NCBI RefSeq assembly: GCF_030704535.1
Contig: NC_081817.1
Span: 23,313,001-23,377,000 of the forward strand
DNA from: Vitis vinifera
Lineage: Eukaryota; Streptophyta; Magnoliopsida; Vitales; Vitaceae
DNA length: 64,000 nucleotides
Direction of reading: 5' to 3'
Shown: in pieces, positions 21,180 through 33,069 of the stretch
Layout: each line of letters starts with the position of its first letter
Position numbering within the stretch: position 1 is the first letter of the stretch
Notes under the pieces: model-generated
The model's database searches: none
Told to the model about the DNA's origin: nothing
The model's input: the letters and a program-made list of their open reading frames with translations, nothing else
Made by a program: the position numbers and the translations under genes

Positions 21180-22590
21180 TTCATAAGTTTTATTCATGTG
21201 GTATTAGCAAATATTGGCTTGATTCTTGTCTCATTCCCTTACATGTATACAGTGATTCGTCTGTTAAAATGGAGATAAGAAGCCAAAAAATAAGAACTAA
21301 AAAACCTATCCAAACAAGTGAATTTGACTTGTGAGGACCGAAATAACATTATCCCACTCTTTTCCTAATATGACGCATGACCAATATTAATTATTGATTT
21401 AGGGTTTAATCATCTTTTTTAAAAAGTATCGGTTAGTATTCAATGAAGATAAGTTAAATATTTTATAATAATATCACACGTCATGGACTTGTTCTAAAAG
21501 CCATTATTTGGATGATTCATCCTGGGTTGAAGAATGATATTATTACATCCAATATCTTATAAATTTCTAAAATTTATTTATAATTCTTACAATAATTAAA
21601 GATGGTTTAGTGACAGCAGTGTCCTCCAAAACTAATAATAATAGAAATAAGCACAGATGCCTAAGAAAAGACTAACGGATAGAGAGGAATCTGGCCATCT
21701 TCCCATTGATTTGTGAATGTGAAATGATCTATTTTTAAATTTCAGTTTAACTACACTTTATAATATAATATTTGAGTGGCTCTTTGATCGAATAAGCGTT
21801 ACACCAGTTTTTCAGTGCCCTTTCGATTAAGGCTTGTAAGATGACTCCTATACACGTCCATGGCTGATGAGGCCTGGTGGTCTACGCTTAAATTTAATTA
21901 TAATTTTGTAATTTCTCCCGCCCGCCCGCCCCCCTCTTTTTCCACATTTTCATCAAGTTGTTTTGAAATGGTTTTATTTATTTATATGTGTATATTGAGT
22001 GTTTTCAATTTCATTGGTTTTCAAAGGCGATAGTAAAAAATGTAAGGACATATATAAAACATGTTTGACAATAAAAAATTATTTTCTATTTTTTATTTTT
22101 AACAACAAAATATATGATATTTTCAAAAAATATAATTTAATTGTTTTCACTTATTTATTGGAAGTTATTTTTTAAAAAAATTATAAATTTATACAATGAT
22201 AAAAAATAAAGTACTAGATATAAAAGTCATTTTTAAGACATATTTAAAAATATTAAAATCAAGTTTAAAACATTTCAAATTTTCAAATAAACTTTTGTTC
22301 TCTAAGACATGAGAAAATAGCTTTAAAAAAATGTTATGAAAAATTATTTTTTAGAACTGCTTTCGAAAATTACCAAACAAGACCGTAAAGTGTATAAAAA
22401 CAATTTTATATTCGATGTTTTATTTTAATCAAGTATACAAGTACACCAACAACAAACAACACAAACTATATAGGATAGATTTAATATGTAATAACAAGTC
22501 AAAAGTGTCTTAAATTTCATAAGAATAATTTGAAATCTTATGTCCCAAGATTATATTTCTTCTAGTTGGAGGTAACCTTAAAACCGGTCA
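21180..22590. other. Spacer: distal RR block and MITE-like element
   Basis: The distal block resembling a decayed promoter lies at 21600-21880. A CCCG/CCCGCC run is at 21918-21933. A MITE-like segment spans 22050-22385 ('catgtttgacaataaaaaat' to 'attaccaaacaagacc'). No gene. Confidence 0.5.
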
Positions 22591-22799
22591 TCCAAAGGAA
22601 GAAGCAACAATAAAAAATGATAAGTATTTCAAGCTAATAATTTCATTCAATTATTGGCTATGGTGTGATACAAAATATTTTGTATGCTTTTTGGATTTGA
22701 TAAAGTATAAAATGGCATAAGTATTTATTTTATTTTTGATCAAAATTATCATAAAACTTTTCATCATGTCCATATACCTTGGAATAATGATGACATAAT

Positions 22800-23500
22800 T
22801 TTTGGACTCTGAAGAAGCCTTGGTAATTTTCCCTCCACTAGGAAGAACTTTGAAGATAAAAATAGTGGGATGGATTGAAGAATAATGCTTTAGTTTAAAC
22901 TATTTAGAAACTTTTTTAGAATCCTCCTCGGTCTCTTAGAGGATATGCCTCAGTTTCTTATTAAGAAGCAACAAATTCAAGCTCAACTTGCTATACCTAA
23001 GACCTTGAAGGAATATTAAAATTTTCTCAAAGACAAACCCTCATTTCTCTCCTAAGAAAAAGAAGATATTGATTTAGAAAATGAACAAAGGTCAAAGTCT
23101 TCATTGAACTACTATCTCCAAGAAAATAAAGATGATTGTGAAGAAATTTTTTCCTTTTTAGACTATATACATTTTCATGATAAGCTCATCATCCAGAACT
23201 AATTTTCCAACCACAATCAGAATATCCACTAGATAATTCACTATGAGTGTTGTGCCTTTTTTGCTCTAAGCTTTTGTTTCATCTACAACACTTAGGCACA
23301 AAATTATGAATAATAAATAAGATTAAGGGAAAATCACATACAGTAAGATTTGCTACCACTTGAGTTAGGACTCCTTATAATAGAGCAGACAAGATCCTAA
23401 CAAAGTAGTAATTCATCTTGTTTTGATATTCTAGATTGATCATTTCTACATTTCTAATGTTGATTTATGTTTCTCTTGGTTTTATGCGAGGCTTGGGTGC
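22800..23500 (+). repeat. Degenerate retroelement-like segment (partner 17640-18300)
   Basis: Second copy of the stop-filled segment described at 17640-18300. The pararetrovirus-like RT piece seen at 17.0 kb is not recognisable here. Confidence 0.6.
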
Positions 23501-23574
23501 ACATTTGCCCGCTCCCAAGGCCCGATCCTTAAAAACATATGCCTCAATTACAAGTAGTACTAGTGACGAAGTTT

Positions 23575-24470
23575 GATTGATGTTGAATGATTAAAGGTGT
23601 TATGGAAAATGGAGAAGTTTGATTGGAAGTTTAATAATAAGGTATAATGAAAATGAACAAAGGTCCATTTATAGGGTTGTATATACAATTACCTTTACAT
23701 CAAATGAATCACATATGGTTTATAAGAGATAATTACAACAAACAGTAAGCTGATGATAGTAACCTCAGGAAATTAGCTCTTATGAGGGTAGTTAGCTAAG
23801 GGTCTTGATTAGCTTGTTTTAATTCTTGATGAGGTTGTAGTGTGAATGCTATCACATGAGTGTGACATATTTGATTTTCTCTTGATGGTACCCCTAAATG
23901 AGATTGGAGTTTGGATGATAATTCATAAGCGAGATTCCGTTTACATGAGACTCCGTTGATTCTTCTATGTTTAAGTACCAAAATTTAAATCTCTAAAATC
24001 ATTGTCCCAAACAACCATCACTCATTGAGAGGTATATCCTTAATAAGCACGTGGAAGCACCGAGTGAAGCATTGATAAGACCGATTCATGTATGATGAGG
24101 ATGCGTCTACTTTTTAAGCCCACACTAAGCCACCATGGAGTGGAAGTGGACTATATTTGTGGAGGGACAATTCCTGATTGAAGAGATGTGGCACTTATTG
24201 AGAGGCGAATGTAGCACATCAACACTCTTTCGTTGGTAGAGCACCATGTGGTCTTAGGAGCTAGCCTTAAGAATGGCCCAATAAGACTCTCGATTGTGAC
24301 CCCATGTTAGGTGAAACCACCCACTCAAAGGAATAGAAACTTACAAGGATTTCCATCTTCCAAGATCAAGACTCAAACCCTTGATTAATTATGGTTTTTG
24401 TGAAGATTCGACATTCAAATTTCCAGCATTTTTGTGAAGCTTCAGACTTCAAATCTCCACAAGTGTCCTC
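23575..24470. repeat. 3'-flank repeat of RR-D
   Basis: Same order as at RR-C: 'gttgaatgattaaagg', 'gaacaaaggtccattt', the extra 330-base segment (24012-24355), then 'ttcaaatctccacaagtgtcc'. There is no LTR insert at the end, so RR-D preserves the state before the insertion at RR-C. Confidence 0.7.
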
Positions 24471-24503
24471 CATCCAAGTAGGTGGGGTCTAAGCTTGTTC
24501 ACA

Positions 24504-25228
24504 TCAGATAATTGAACAGGTTAATTTCAGGAAGAAATCTTCTGCTCCTTCTTCTAGACATCTGATCAATACCCATTAACCATTCTCAGATCAGAAAGTG
24601 AATCAACGAGCCATTCATTTATTCTGAATGTGAAGAATTCAATTGTATCAAAAGGGTGTGGACAAATCTTCAATTATGTTCTCACCTGGTAATCCTAGAA
24701 GGGATATTCTCAGAGGACATGATCACAACTGGGATGTCTTTAAGAGATGTAGACTCCTGCAGATTCATTTTGAATTCTAATTAATTGTTGGGACTAACTT
24801 GGCGTGAAAAAAATAAGATGCTGAAATGTAATAATTGGGCAAATGAAGATACCTTGATCTTTCTTAGGAGATCATAGCCAGTCATTCCAGGCATAGAATA
24901 ATCTGTAATAATTAAATTGACTTTCCTTTCCTGTTCTGCCTCTTGCACACCCAGGAATTCAAGAGCTTTACTCACAGAATCTAAAACAGTAACTGTCCAA
25001 AAAACCCACCAAAAAAAAATAAAATTTAATAATCAAAACCCCAAAAATAAAAATAAAAATGAAAAAAATAAAAATAAAAAAGAAAGAAAGAAAGAAAGAA
25101 AAATTCGATCTTCTTATCAACATACCTTGAAAAGAAGAGGTTTTGAGGAGTTTCTCAATCCATTTTCTATCAATGAGGCTGTCATCAACAGCTAGAACAT
25201 GAAACTGCGACTCTGCAGCCATACCCAT
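24504..25228 (-). pseudogene. ARR9-like: RR-D: type-A response regulator truncated by a 4-base insertion
   Basis: Exons: 25126-25228, 24853-24992, 24686-24756 and 24504-24561, giving 123 residues. The start is [17 protein letters not shown] and the phosphoacceptor [12 protein letters not shown] is intact. Exons 2 and 3 are fused as in RR-B. In the last exon four extra bases (TTAA on the minus strand, about 24521-24525) follow the invariant Lys codon. The following Pro and the last receiver helix are therefore replaced by LTCSII and a stop. Downstream the old frame ([11 protein letters not shown]) is still readable, so the lesion is recent. A receiver lacking its last helix is probably unstable, although the catalytic residues remain. 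The promoter and splice sites look normal. Confidence 0.82.
25080..25102. repeat. (AAAG)n microsatellite in RR-D intron 1
   Basis: Five to six AAAG units followed by A-rich sequence. Confidence 0.8.
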
Positions 25229-25332
25229 TGCCTTGTTGCACCCAAAAAAGGCCAGCAAAAAGAAGTATGTCTTGATGAAAGAAAGCGAAAATGAGAGATG
25301 AATGCACATGGGTGGGAGATGGAGTTTGTGGG

Positions 25333-25405
25333 TTTATAAGTGAACCTATCTGGCTATAATGAGAGCACGATCTGAGAGACTTCATCCAGAATCTTGAGGA
25401 TGTTC
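25333..25405 (-). promoter_or_regulatory. RR-D core promoter: TATA box and GAT motifs
   Basis: TTATAAA on the minus strand at 25333-25339, about 105 bases from the ATG. The CCTCAAGATTCTGGATGA block lies just upstream of it at about 25383-25400, with an AGATCG core at about 25368-25373. Confidence 0.6.
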
Positions 25406-25539
25406 ATTGACCTTTGGCCAACTGCTTGAGCTAGCAGAAGGTGTCCTAGGGTCTTTTGAATAGTGTTTAAGGGTACAACTTGCTTTAAAAAATTGAGTTG
25501 AGGGCACTTACAAGAACCCTTACACACATGCATCCATCA

Positions 25540-28120
25540 CCAAAATTTCATAATTTTTATTCATGTGGAATTAGGAAATATTGGCTTCATTCATGTCACT
25601 TTCCCTGAAACTACACGGTCATTCGTATATTAAAATGATGATAATGGTCAAACATGTAGCTCTTCCCCAACAAATAGGTCTTGTGTTCCTTTCTCATATA
25701 TAAACATATTTATTTGATAGCTCAATGCCTTGCAGGAGCCTACCAGGACTTGCCATACCAACAATTGAAAAATTGGTATATGGTCCTTGTCAAATTAATT
25801 AATTTATAATTAAAGAAGGAAAAGCATATATCTTTTATGTACTTCACATTTTTAGCTTTGGTTGATTGTGTAACATCATCATATTCAAAAGTAATCAAAT
25901 AATTTATTTATATTTTGTACAATTTTCGAAATTTTATTTGAAAAGATTTTATTGATTTAATTTTCAAAATTTATTTATAGATCTTACATTCATTAAAGAA
26001 TGGTTTATTGACAGCACTATCCTTCAAAGCTAATGATAATAGAAATAAGCGAGGACGATTGAGAAAGATTTACAGGTAGAGGAATAATGCTTCCCACTTC
26101 CCATCTTCATAATATAATATTTGAGTGGCTCTTGGATTGGATAAGGGTCGCATCGATTTTCCAGTGGCCTTTTGATCAGGACTTGTAAGATGACCCCCAT
26201 ACACTTCCATGGCTGATTAGGCCTCGTGGTCCATGCTTAATTTAATTGTAATTTTTCAAATTTTCAATTTTTTTTTTCTCATTTTGGTGTGGGTATTTTG
26301 AAATGGTTTTATTTATTCATTTGTGTGAATTGGGTGTCTTGAAGCTCATTGACTGAAAGGGAAGATGGTTGGTTGGTTGTAATTTGATTTTGTTTGGTAT
26401 TCATTGTAAGAAGTATGAAATATAGAAAAAAAAAGTAATCTAAAAATTTTTTGGTGACTTATTTAATTCTATAATGGATTATGTAATTACCCAAGTTTAC
26501 GGGTGTTTCTATTAAAAGCGTTTTTACTAAAAAATGTTTTCTTCTGCTGTACTTTTATGAAAAACGTTTTTTTTTAATTTAAAAAGGTGATTTTAATAGT
26601 ACTTTTGACAATATGTTGCATAAATATAAAACCGCTTTTAATATTAATAAATTACTAAAATGAACATTCATTACAAAAGGAAAATATTATAATAAACTAA
26701 AAACTTTTATTAGACAAAAATATATAAACATTTATATTATTAAAAAATCTCAAAAAATTACTTTTATGATTATGAAAATAGAAACAATGTAAAGTATATG
26801 AAAAAATAGAATTAATATCAATGAACTTACAACATGATAAGCTTGCGGTAATTTTCGATGAGATTGTATAAAATCTCAAAATTATTTTTTGGATATTAAT
26901 TCTTTGGTTGTTGACTTGTTTGGATATTAATTCTTTGGTTGTTGGCTTGTTGGTGAAAATTTTTCATAAAAAATTAAAGAGAGTGAAAGGGAAAAAAAAA
27001 AAAAAAAAAGGAAGGGTAGTGGGAAATACTATGGGTATTTTAGGAATATTTGAAGTTTTTTTTTAGGGGATTAAAAAACACTGTCAAACCGGTTCTAAAT
27101 AGGGTATTTTATGTAATTTAGTTTTTACTTGGTTCAACAACTTTGTTCTTAACATTGCTTTGACAAAAACTATTTAGGTCAATTAATGGGTGAAGTTTTT
27201 TGGATATTAAATAAGAGAGTGACTCCTTTATAATACATGTTTATGTTTTAAAGCCTTCCAACTCATAAGCAATAGAACATAGGAATGATACGAAAGTCAA
27301 TTCTTAATAGAAAGTGTGTATAGTGTGTATAATGTGACCACCTATGTCCAGAGACAAACCACACCATTGTTTGTATGAGACAATGAATATGACGTTAGGG
27401 CATTGATCAATCATATCAAAGTTGGTTCTTGATAGAACGTGTCTTAAGTTTAACTCCACATATGTCCCAAGAGGCCAAAACATCATGCTCGTATGAAATG
27501 AAAAATTCAAATATAGTGCTACCTCGGTTAATCATAGTTACATTTGGACAATAATCACGTTCAATTTATGTTACCAATTGGGATAGTGTCCCAAATCTCA
27601 ATTCGAATACAAAAACTTAAAACTCGAAGTTGAGGTGACTATTTTTTATATGGGACCAACAAATGTTTTGATGGCAAAGTAGGGGAAGGCCTTCAATATA
27701 CCTATGACTTAAATGAAATGGAAAAAAATGGTATAATTTAAGAGAAAAATAAGTTACCGAAGTTATATTTTTATTTTTTATAGGAATCGAAAAAGCATCA
27801 TCAATCATATAATATCATATTTACAATTTTCAAGTCTAGTTATATTTGTACTTTCCTTGTACCACCTAAATTTTATCATATATATATATTCAACAATACA
27901 ATTTGGACTTTGGTAAATACTATGGAAGTTAGTATTTTCCTCAAAGTTATGTTATTTGTAATAACCATAATTGTGATGTCACAAATTTCTATACACATTT
28001 TATATCATAATTTAATTGATTGATTACTTTAATTTTTATCAAAATAGCTTCATAGGGCCCAAAAAAAAATACATACATAAATTAAATTCAATCTATTTCA
28101 TGTCTAAGTATGTAAGGGAA
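25540..28120. other. Spacer between RR-D and RR-E, no gene seen
   Basis: Contains the distal RR block (25990-26230), a MITE-like segment with 'gggtgtttctattaaaagc' near 26500 and 'tgtcaaaccggttctaa' near 27085, an A-run at 26992-27009, and a direct repeat of 'ggatattaattctttggttgttg' at 26890-26945. Short frames at 27304-27808 show no family signal. Confidence 0.45.
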
Positions 28121-28124
28121 AATG

Positions 28125-28440
28125 CGGAAGTTAAAAATCTTCTTCTTTTTCAAATTTCTTCAAGATCTTTGGAGGATTCAAATCTTTTTCATCCCCAAGA
28201 TCCTCGATATCTCTTCCAAGTTCTTCAAAATTTCTCCACCTTGTTCAAGTCTTCAAACTGCTTTATGGAGATCAAATTCTCCTCTGATCTTCTACAAGAA
28301 TCCGCAAGATTTTCCAATCTTTGTGACTTCAAAGCTTCTTCGAATCTGCCAACCTTGGAGATTCAGATCACCAAAATATCTGTACTTGATCCCAGATTTA
28401 AAGGAGATCAAACTTCAACCCCTTTTTTTTTTTGAAGATT
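28125..28440. other. CTTCAA-rich segment downstream of RR-E
   Basis: A 139-codon plus-strand frame (28016-28435) is open but is made of 'cttcaag/atcttc' type repeats, with a Ser/Phe/Leu-rich translation and no domain. A similar segment lies downstream of RR-F (39760-39900). Probably shared 3' flank rather than a gene. Confidence 0.5.
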
Positions 28441-28464
28441 GAAAATCCAAATTTGATTCAAAAT

Positions 28465-29309
28465 TCAAATCTCCAAAAGGGTTCTGGATCCGAGTAGATG
28501 TGGCCTAAGCTTGTTCACATCTGATAACTGAACAGGTTTCAGAAAGAAATCTTCTGCTCCTTCTTCCAAACATCTGATCAATACCCATTAAACATACATT
28601 CTCACATCAGAAATTGATTCAACTAAATTTCATTTTCTTTTGGATGAGAAAATTCAATTCCAGAATCCTTAAGTAGTTTTCTCACCTGTTAATCCTTGAA
28701 GGGATGTTCTCAGAGGACATGATCACAACTGGTATGTCTTTCAGAGATGAAGACTCCTGCAGAATCACATTCATTTAGATTTTCATTAATTGTTCTGAGT
28801 AAATTGGAATGGAAGAATAAGATCTGAAATGTAACAATTGGGCAAATGAAGATACCTTGATCTTTCTGAGGAGATCATAGCCAGTCATTCCAGGCATGGA
28901 ATAATCAGTAATAATTAGATTTACTTCCGTTTCCTGCCATAGCAAAAAGGAAAAGGAAAAAAATAAACATCTATTCTAAAACCCCCAAAAAAGAAAAGGA
29001 TGAATAGAAGAAAATCAGTGAGAAAATCATACTTGGGGATGATGATTTCTCTGCTCTTCCTCTTGCAAACCCAGAAATTCCAGAGCCTTACTCCCAGAAT
29101 CCACAGCAGTAACTGTCCAAAAAAACCCACAAAAACCAACAATCAAAACCCCAAAACAAAAATAAAAAGAAAGAGGAGAGATTAATCAGTCTTCATAGCA
29201 ACATACCTTGAAAAGAAGAGGTTTTGAGGAGCTTTTCAATCAGTTTTCTATCTATGAGGCTGTCATCAACAGCCAGAACATGAAACTGTGTCTCTGCAGC
29301 AATACCCAT
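28465..29309 (-). CDS. ARR9-like: RR-E: type-A response regulator, five exons, short tail
   Basis: Exons: 29207-29309, 29033-29112, 28856-28933, 28686-28756 and 28465-28573; 146 residues. The start is [17 protein letters not shown]. Receiver landmarks ([25 protein letters not shown]) are intact and all introns of the ancestral structure are kept. The C-terminus after the receiver is GSRTLLEI, close to the GWRTLVEI of RR-B, so the long acidic tail of RR-A and RR-F is absent. Exon 2 ends in QRNHHPQ as in RR-F, which groups RR-E with RR-F. Expected role: cytokinin-induced negative regulator that takes phosphate from HPt proteins. Confidence 0.9.
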
Positions 29310-29389
29310 GGCAAAGGAGGAGTATGAAGATGAAGAAAAGAGAGAATGAGAGAGGTGAATGGAGATGGTTTGGAGATGGGGTTTGTGGG

Positions 29390-29470
29390 TTTATATCTAA
29401 ACCCATCTTGTGGCTATAATGAGAGCAAGATCTGAGAGATTTCATCCAGAATCTTGAAGATCTGCTGGGT
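29390..29470 (-). promoter_or_regulatory. RR-E core promoter: TATA-like box and GAT motifs
   Basis: ATATAAA on the minus strand at 29390-29396, 81 bases from the ATG. At 29428-29462 are AGATCTTC, AAGATTCTGGATGA and CAGATCTT, the densest GAT-core cluster of the six promoters. Confidence 0.62.
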
Positions 29471-29709
29471 TGATTTTTCAACCAGTGAACAGCAATGAAT
29501 TCTCTTTATTATGTTATTAACGTGTTTGGAAAAAACAAACGAGACTTTCTGACCATATATTTGATTGACCATAGGCTCACTGTTTGGGCCACTAGAAAAT
29601 GTCCAAAGGCCTTTTGACTAAAGTTGAAGATTGCAGATTATTCTAAAAATGTGAGATTAGGGCACTTCCAAGGGCTCCCCTACACATTCATCTCCAGCTT
29701 GGGGATCCC

Positions 29710-30319
29710 ATGATCCCATCACCTGCCAATCCACCATTGGGCTCTACAAATGAAATTATTTTTTCTTATTTTTATTTTTTGAAAAATTACATTGCAAATG
29801 AAAAAGCAATAAGCATGGTACTTTCATAAATTTTTATTTTTTATTTTTTATTTATAGAAGAAAATATTCGAAGCCAAATTTTATAATATTTCTAAAAAAA
29901 ATCCGACTTTTAATTGATAGACTTTCATAAATTTCATATCCCCTATTTGGTCAAGGATTCGAAAAATAAATAGCCTATATTTGATTTAGAAAAATTGAGG
30001 AAAAATGCGGGAAAATATGAAGGTTACTTTGAAAATGTATAACACAGGTAATTTGTTTATTTATTTTTCTATATGTGTACATACTAAATAATTAAAAAAA
30101 ATTTAGAAAAACATTTATATAGAAATTTTAAAAATTTATGAAAGTCTCTAAATTAACATTTTAATAATAAGCTTGAATGTAATGATCTATTTTGAATCTA
30201 ATGAATTTCCCTGATCCTAAAATATAGTATATAATTAATTATGTGAAACTCGTTATATTTATAATCTTAATTTATTTATTTTTTCTCATATTTACAAGTG
30301 TATAATTCATGGTAATTGA
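29710..30319. other. AT-rich spacer, no gene seen
   Basis: Low-complexity AT-rich DNA between the RR-E promoter and the element at 30320. Confidence 0.5.
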
Positions 30320-30890
30320 TAAGGCTAAAACTTGGGCGGGTTGATGGCTAACCTGAGCCTAACCTAAATTAAAAAAAATCAACCCAACTTTTAGTTATTA
30401 AGTTGATCATGTTAAACTCAAGTCTATTGGGTTAGACTTGGGTTAGTCGATTGATTGGATAGCATGACTTAAAATTTATTTATTAGCTTTTTTTTAAAAA
30501 AATATTCTATATATTTATTCTAAAATTTAAATAATAAATAAAGCAAACCTTCAAGATAACAATAAAAAAAGTATAATATACTTATGTATCTTTTAAAAAA
30601 ATGAAAAAGTATATGATGTAATTATAATTTGATTTTTTCTTTAAAATCTAGAAAGAAAATGTATATTATTATACAAAATAATAAATATTATAAATATCAT
30701 AAAAACATTAAATTTGGTTCGGGTTATTTTCGGATTGTTTGAACTTTAGTTTAAGTTCAATCAAAATTGAGTTTAGATTGAAAAAATTTAACCCAAGTTC
30801 AATCCAAGTTTTAAAAATATTTACTCAAATTTATCCAAACATTAGGTTGAGTTTGGATTGCATCTTGCTAACCCCGAACTTGCACCCTTA
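30320..30890. mobile_element. hAT-like MITE, 571 bp, degenerate 8-bp target duplication
   Basis: The left end TAAGGCTAAAACTTGGGCGGG pairs with the right end, which reads TAAGGGTGCAAGTTCGGGG on the other strand. Flanks GTAATTGA (30312-30319) and GTAAATGG (30891-30898) agree at 6 of 8 bases. The interior is AT-rich and non-coding. Confidence 0.6.
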
Positions 30891-30900
30891 GTAAATGGAT

Positions 30901-30928
30901 TATATATATATATATATATATATATATT
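30901..30928. repeat. (TA)n microsatellite
   Basis: About 14 TA units directly after the MITE. Confidence 0.9.
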
Positions 30929-31425
30929 TGGATGTTCTTATATTATTATTTAGGAGACATGCATAAGTGGTTTTTTATTTATTTTCTTTTACATGATTCC
31001 ATAATTAAAAAAAAAAGAAGAAGGGGGAAACATGTAAAGATGAAGCCAGCGGGGAATGTGGTTGTGCCCCCACCAAAATCTCATGATGGATTTTGTGAAC
31101 CCATGCCTTGCTACTTTTTCTTGGTGGCATATTATGTCCTTTTCTTTTAATTCTATAGTGGCAAAGATCCCATTCAAATGATACGTAAAATCTAACATAA
31201 CTTTTCATACAGTATTTTCTAAGAAGCTTCTTGGATTCATAAAACAATTGCTGGAAATGACCACAGTCAAAACAAAATCTTAATTTTTTTTTTAACCAAA
31301 CTTTTCCTTCTCGTCATATTTGGTTTTATGCTACGAAAACCTACTGCTATACTTGGTTGTACACCGTGGAAAGAAAAAGAATATTAAGAAAAGTAATTTC
31401 CTCATATTTTGTTTGATCATAAGAT

Positions 31426-32271
31426 TAGGATTGACAATGGGACGGGTTTGGGCGGGGCCACCCCTATTGCATTCCCGTCCCAATTATATAAATCTATTTC
31501 CCATCCCCGTCCCATACCCAGGGAGGGGTCGAGTGCTGGCCCATGCTGTCGGGGCCATTAGCAACATCTTCCAATTCCGGAACAACTACAGAATCTCGAT
31601 GACCTCTGTCGACACATTGGAGTACTTGATGTTGGTACAGTGGCTGTCGTCGTCTTGAACCACCCGGTTTGGGTGCAGAATCGCCAGTGTGAGGACGGTG
31701 CCGACGAACATGAAACACATGAACCCAATGTAAGTACCGTCGTTCACGGACGCAGCCTCGCTCCGATTGTAGTTCAGAATGAGGGGGATGAACCCGTCGA
31801 TGACGCCCTCCATATTGAAGATGCTCCAGAATAGCAATATGTATGAACCCTTCCTCCTCGGTGGGAGGTACGACGTCATGATAGCTCCCTGCCCCGCCCA
31901 AAGCAATCCTGCTTCTATTCCAAGGATGACGCCGACGACAATGGCGAAGCCCTGGTGCTAGTAGTGGTTGTAGTAAAGGAAAGAGTCGGCGTAGAGGACG
32001 TAGGTTAAGCAACTGACTTTTCATCTTCCCCAAACTCCATTTCTCTTCTTACCCACTAGATCATATCAGATTCAAAGCCTCTGTTGGTAATTATAATTTC
32101 GGGGTGGAGTAGGGTGGGTAACTACAAACCCATACCCACCCTGAACCTGATTCGGGTTTCACAAGCTATCTCATACCCGTCTCATACCCGTCCCATACCC
32201 GATTAATTTATCCCATACCCGTCCCAATAGGGGCGGGGCGGGGCGGATGACCCGTGAAATTGTCATTCCTA
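31426..32271. mobile_element. hAT-type element carrying a captured gene fragment, perfect 8-bp target duplication
   Basis: CATAAGAT occurs at 31418-31425 and 32272-32279. Between them the left terminus is TAGGATTGACAATGGGACGGG, and the right terminus read on the other strand is TAGGAATGACAATTTCACGGG. Subterminal regions carry repeated GGGACGGGTATGGG motifs in both orientations. Eight-base duplications and TAGGG/AWTGACAAT-like termini fit the hAT superfamily. It encodes no transposase and is therefore non-autonomous. It contains a GC-rich piece of an UNC93-like gene. Confidence 0.82.
31535..32012 (-). pseudogene. UNC93-like membrane protein fragment captured inside the hAT element
   Basis: Reading the minus strand from about 32012, the frame gives a segment with LTYVLYADSFLYY, then GFAIVVGVILGIEAG, WAGQGAIMTSYLPPRRKG, LLFWSIFNMEGVIDGFIP, EAASVNDGTYIGFMCFM and NIKYSNVSTEVIEIL. 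This is the middle of plant UNC93-like (DUF895/MFS-like) transporters, covering several membrane helices. In-frame TAG stops occur at 31958-31960 and 31586-31588. The homology stops abruptly near 31535 (WAS) at element sequence. An AG preceding the upstream border suggests capture from genomic DNA at an intron edge. No full protein is possible. Codon and base composition are far richer in GC than the surroundings. Confidence 0.8.
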
Positions 32272-32344
32272 CATAAGATCGCTTCATTTCAATCCTGTTC
32301 CATTTATTTATATATATTTTCATCAATTCCTAAAAAATAATAAT

Positions 32345-32960
32345 AAATTAAATGAGTGTGGGGCGGGGTATGGTGAGTTACGTGAGCATAGGAAATTTTT
32401 ATATTTGTCCTACCTTTTTTTAAAATTTTCAACATTTTTTTTAATTTTAAATTTTATTAAAAATAAATAGGATTTATAAATAAAAATATATTACAAATAT
32501 TTATAATTTATTTAAAAAAATATATTTTATTTATGTTTAAAAAGTAAAAAAAATGAAAAAAAAAACTAAAATAATTTTTGGCAGGGATAAAATAAAATCA
32601 AATTTGAATTCACCTTGAACCCATCCTGAGTTTTAAAAACTTATAAAATTCATCTATTTTTATCTAAAATCTTTCCCATTAAAGGTAGAACAAAGTCATA
32701 CTTGAACTTATTTCGAATGGATTTTTAAAAACTTTTCAAACTTGTCGTAAACTCATCTATCTTTATCTCAAATATTTCCTATTAGTGGGTAAGATAAAAT
32801 CATTTCTGAATCCGTCCGAACCTTCCAAACTCCCCATCGTAAACTCATTTATCTTAATCTTAAACCCTTCCTATCGGGGAGGGACGGGACATGAAGGATA
32901 CTGGTCGGAAGGAAACCCGAAAAAGCCCATCCCATTTCCACCCCAGTTGAGACAAAGGTG
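32345..32960. mobile_element. Degenerate 'GGGACGGG' MITE
   Basis: A GGGGCGGGGTATGG start near 32360, an AT-rich middle like 3000-3200, and a GGGAGGGACGGGACATG ... CCCATCCCATTTCCACCCC end near 32876-32945. Ends uncertain. Confidence 0.45.
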
Positions 32961-33069
32961 TGACCCACTTCAGTGAAAACGTTGAAAGAGTTAAAGGAAC
33001 TTTAAATCAAAATCCAATTTCGAGGAACTTTCAAAAAGGAGAAAGATTTCCCAGGACAACTTTTGTAAT

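Noticed and set aside
28016-28435. 139-codon plus-strand frame downstream of RR-E
   Set aside because: Composed of CTTCAAG/ATCTTC repeats with Ser/Phe/Leu-rich translation. No domain, and the similar region at RR-F does not keep the frame.
31494-32033. 179-codon minus-strand frame over the captured fragment
   Set aside because: An Arg/His-rich out-of-frame translation of GC-rich DNA; the UNC93-like signal is in the other minus-strand frame.
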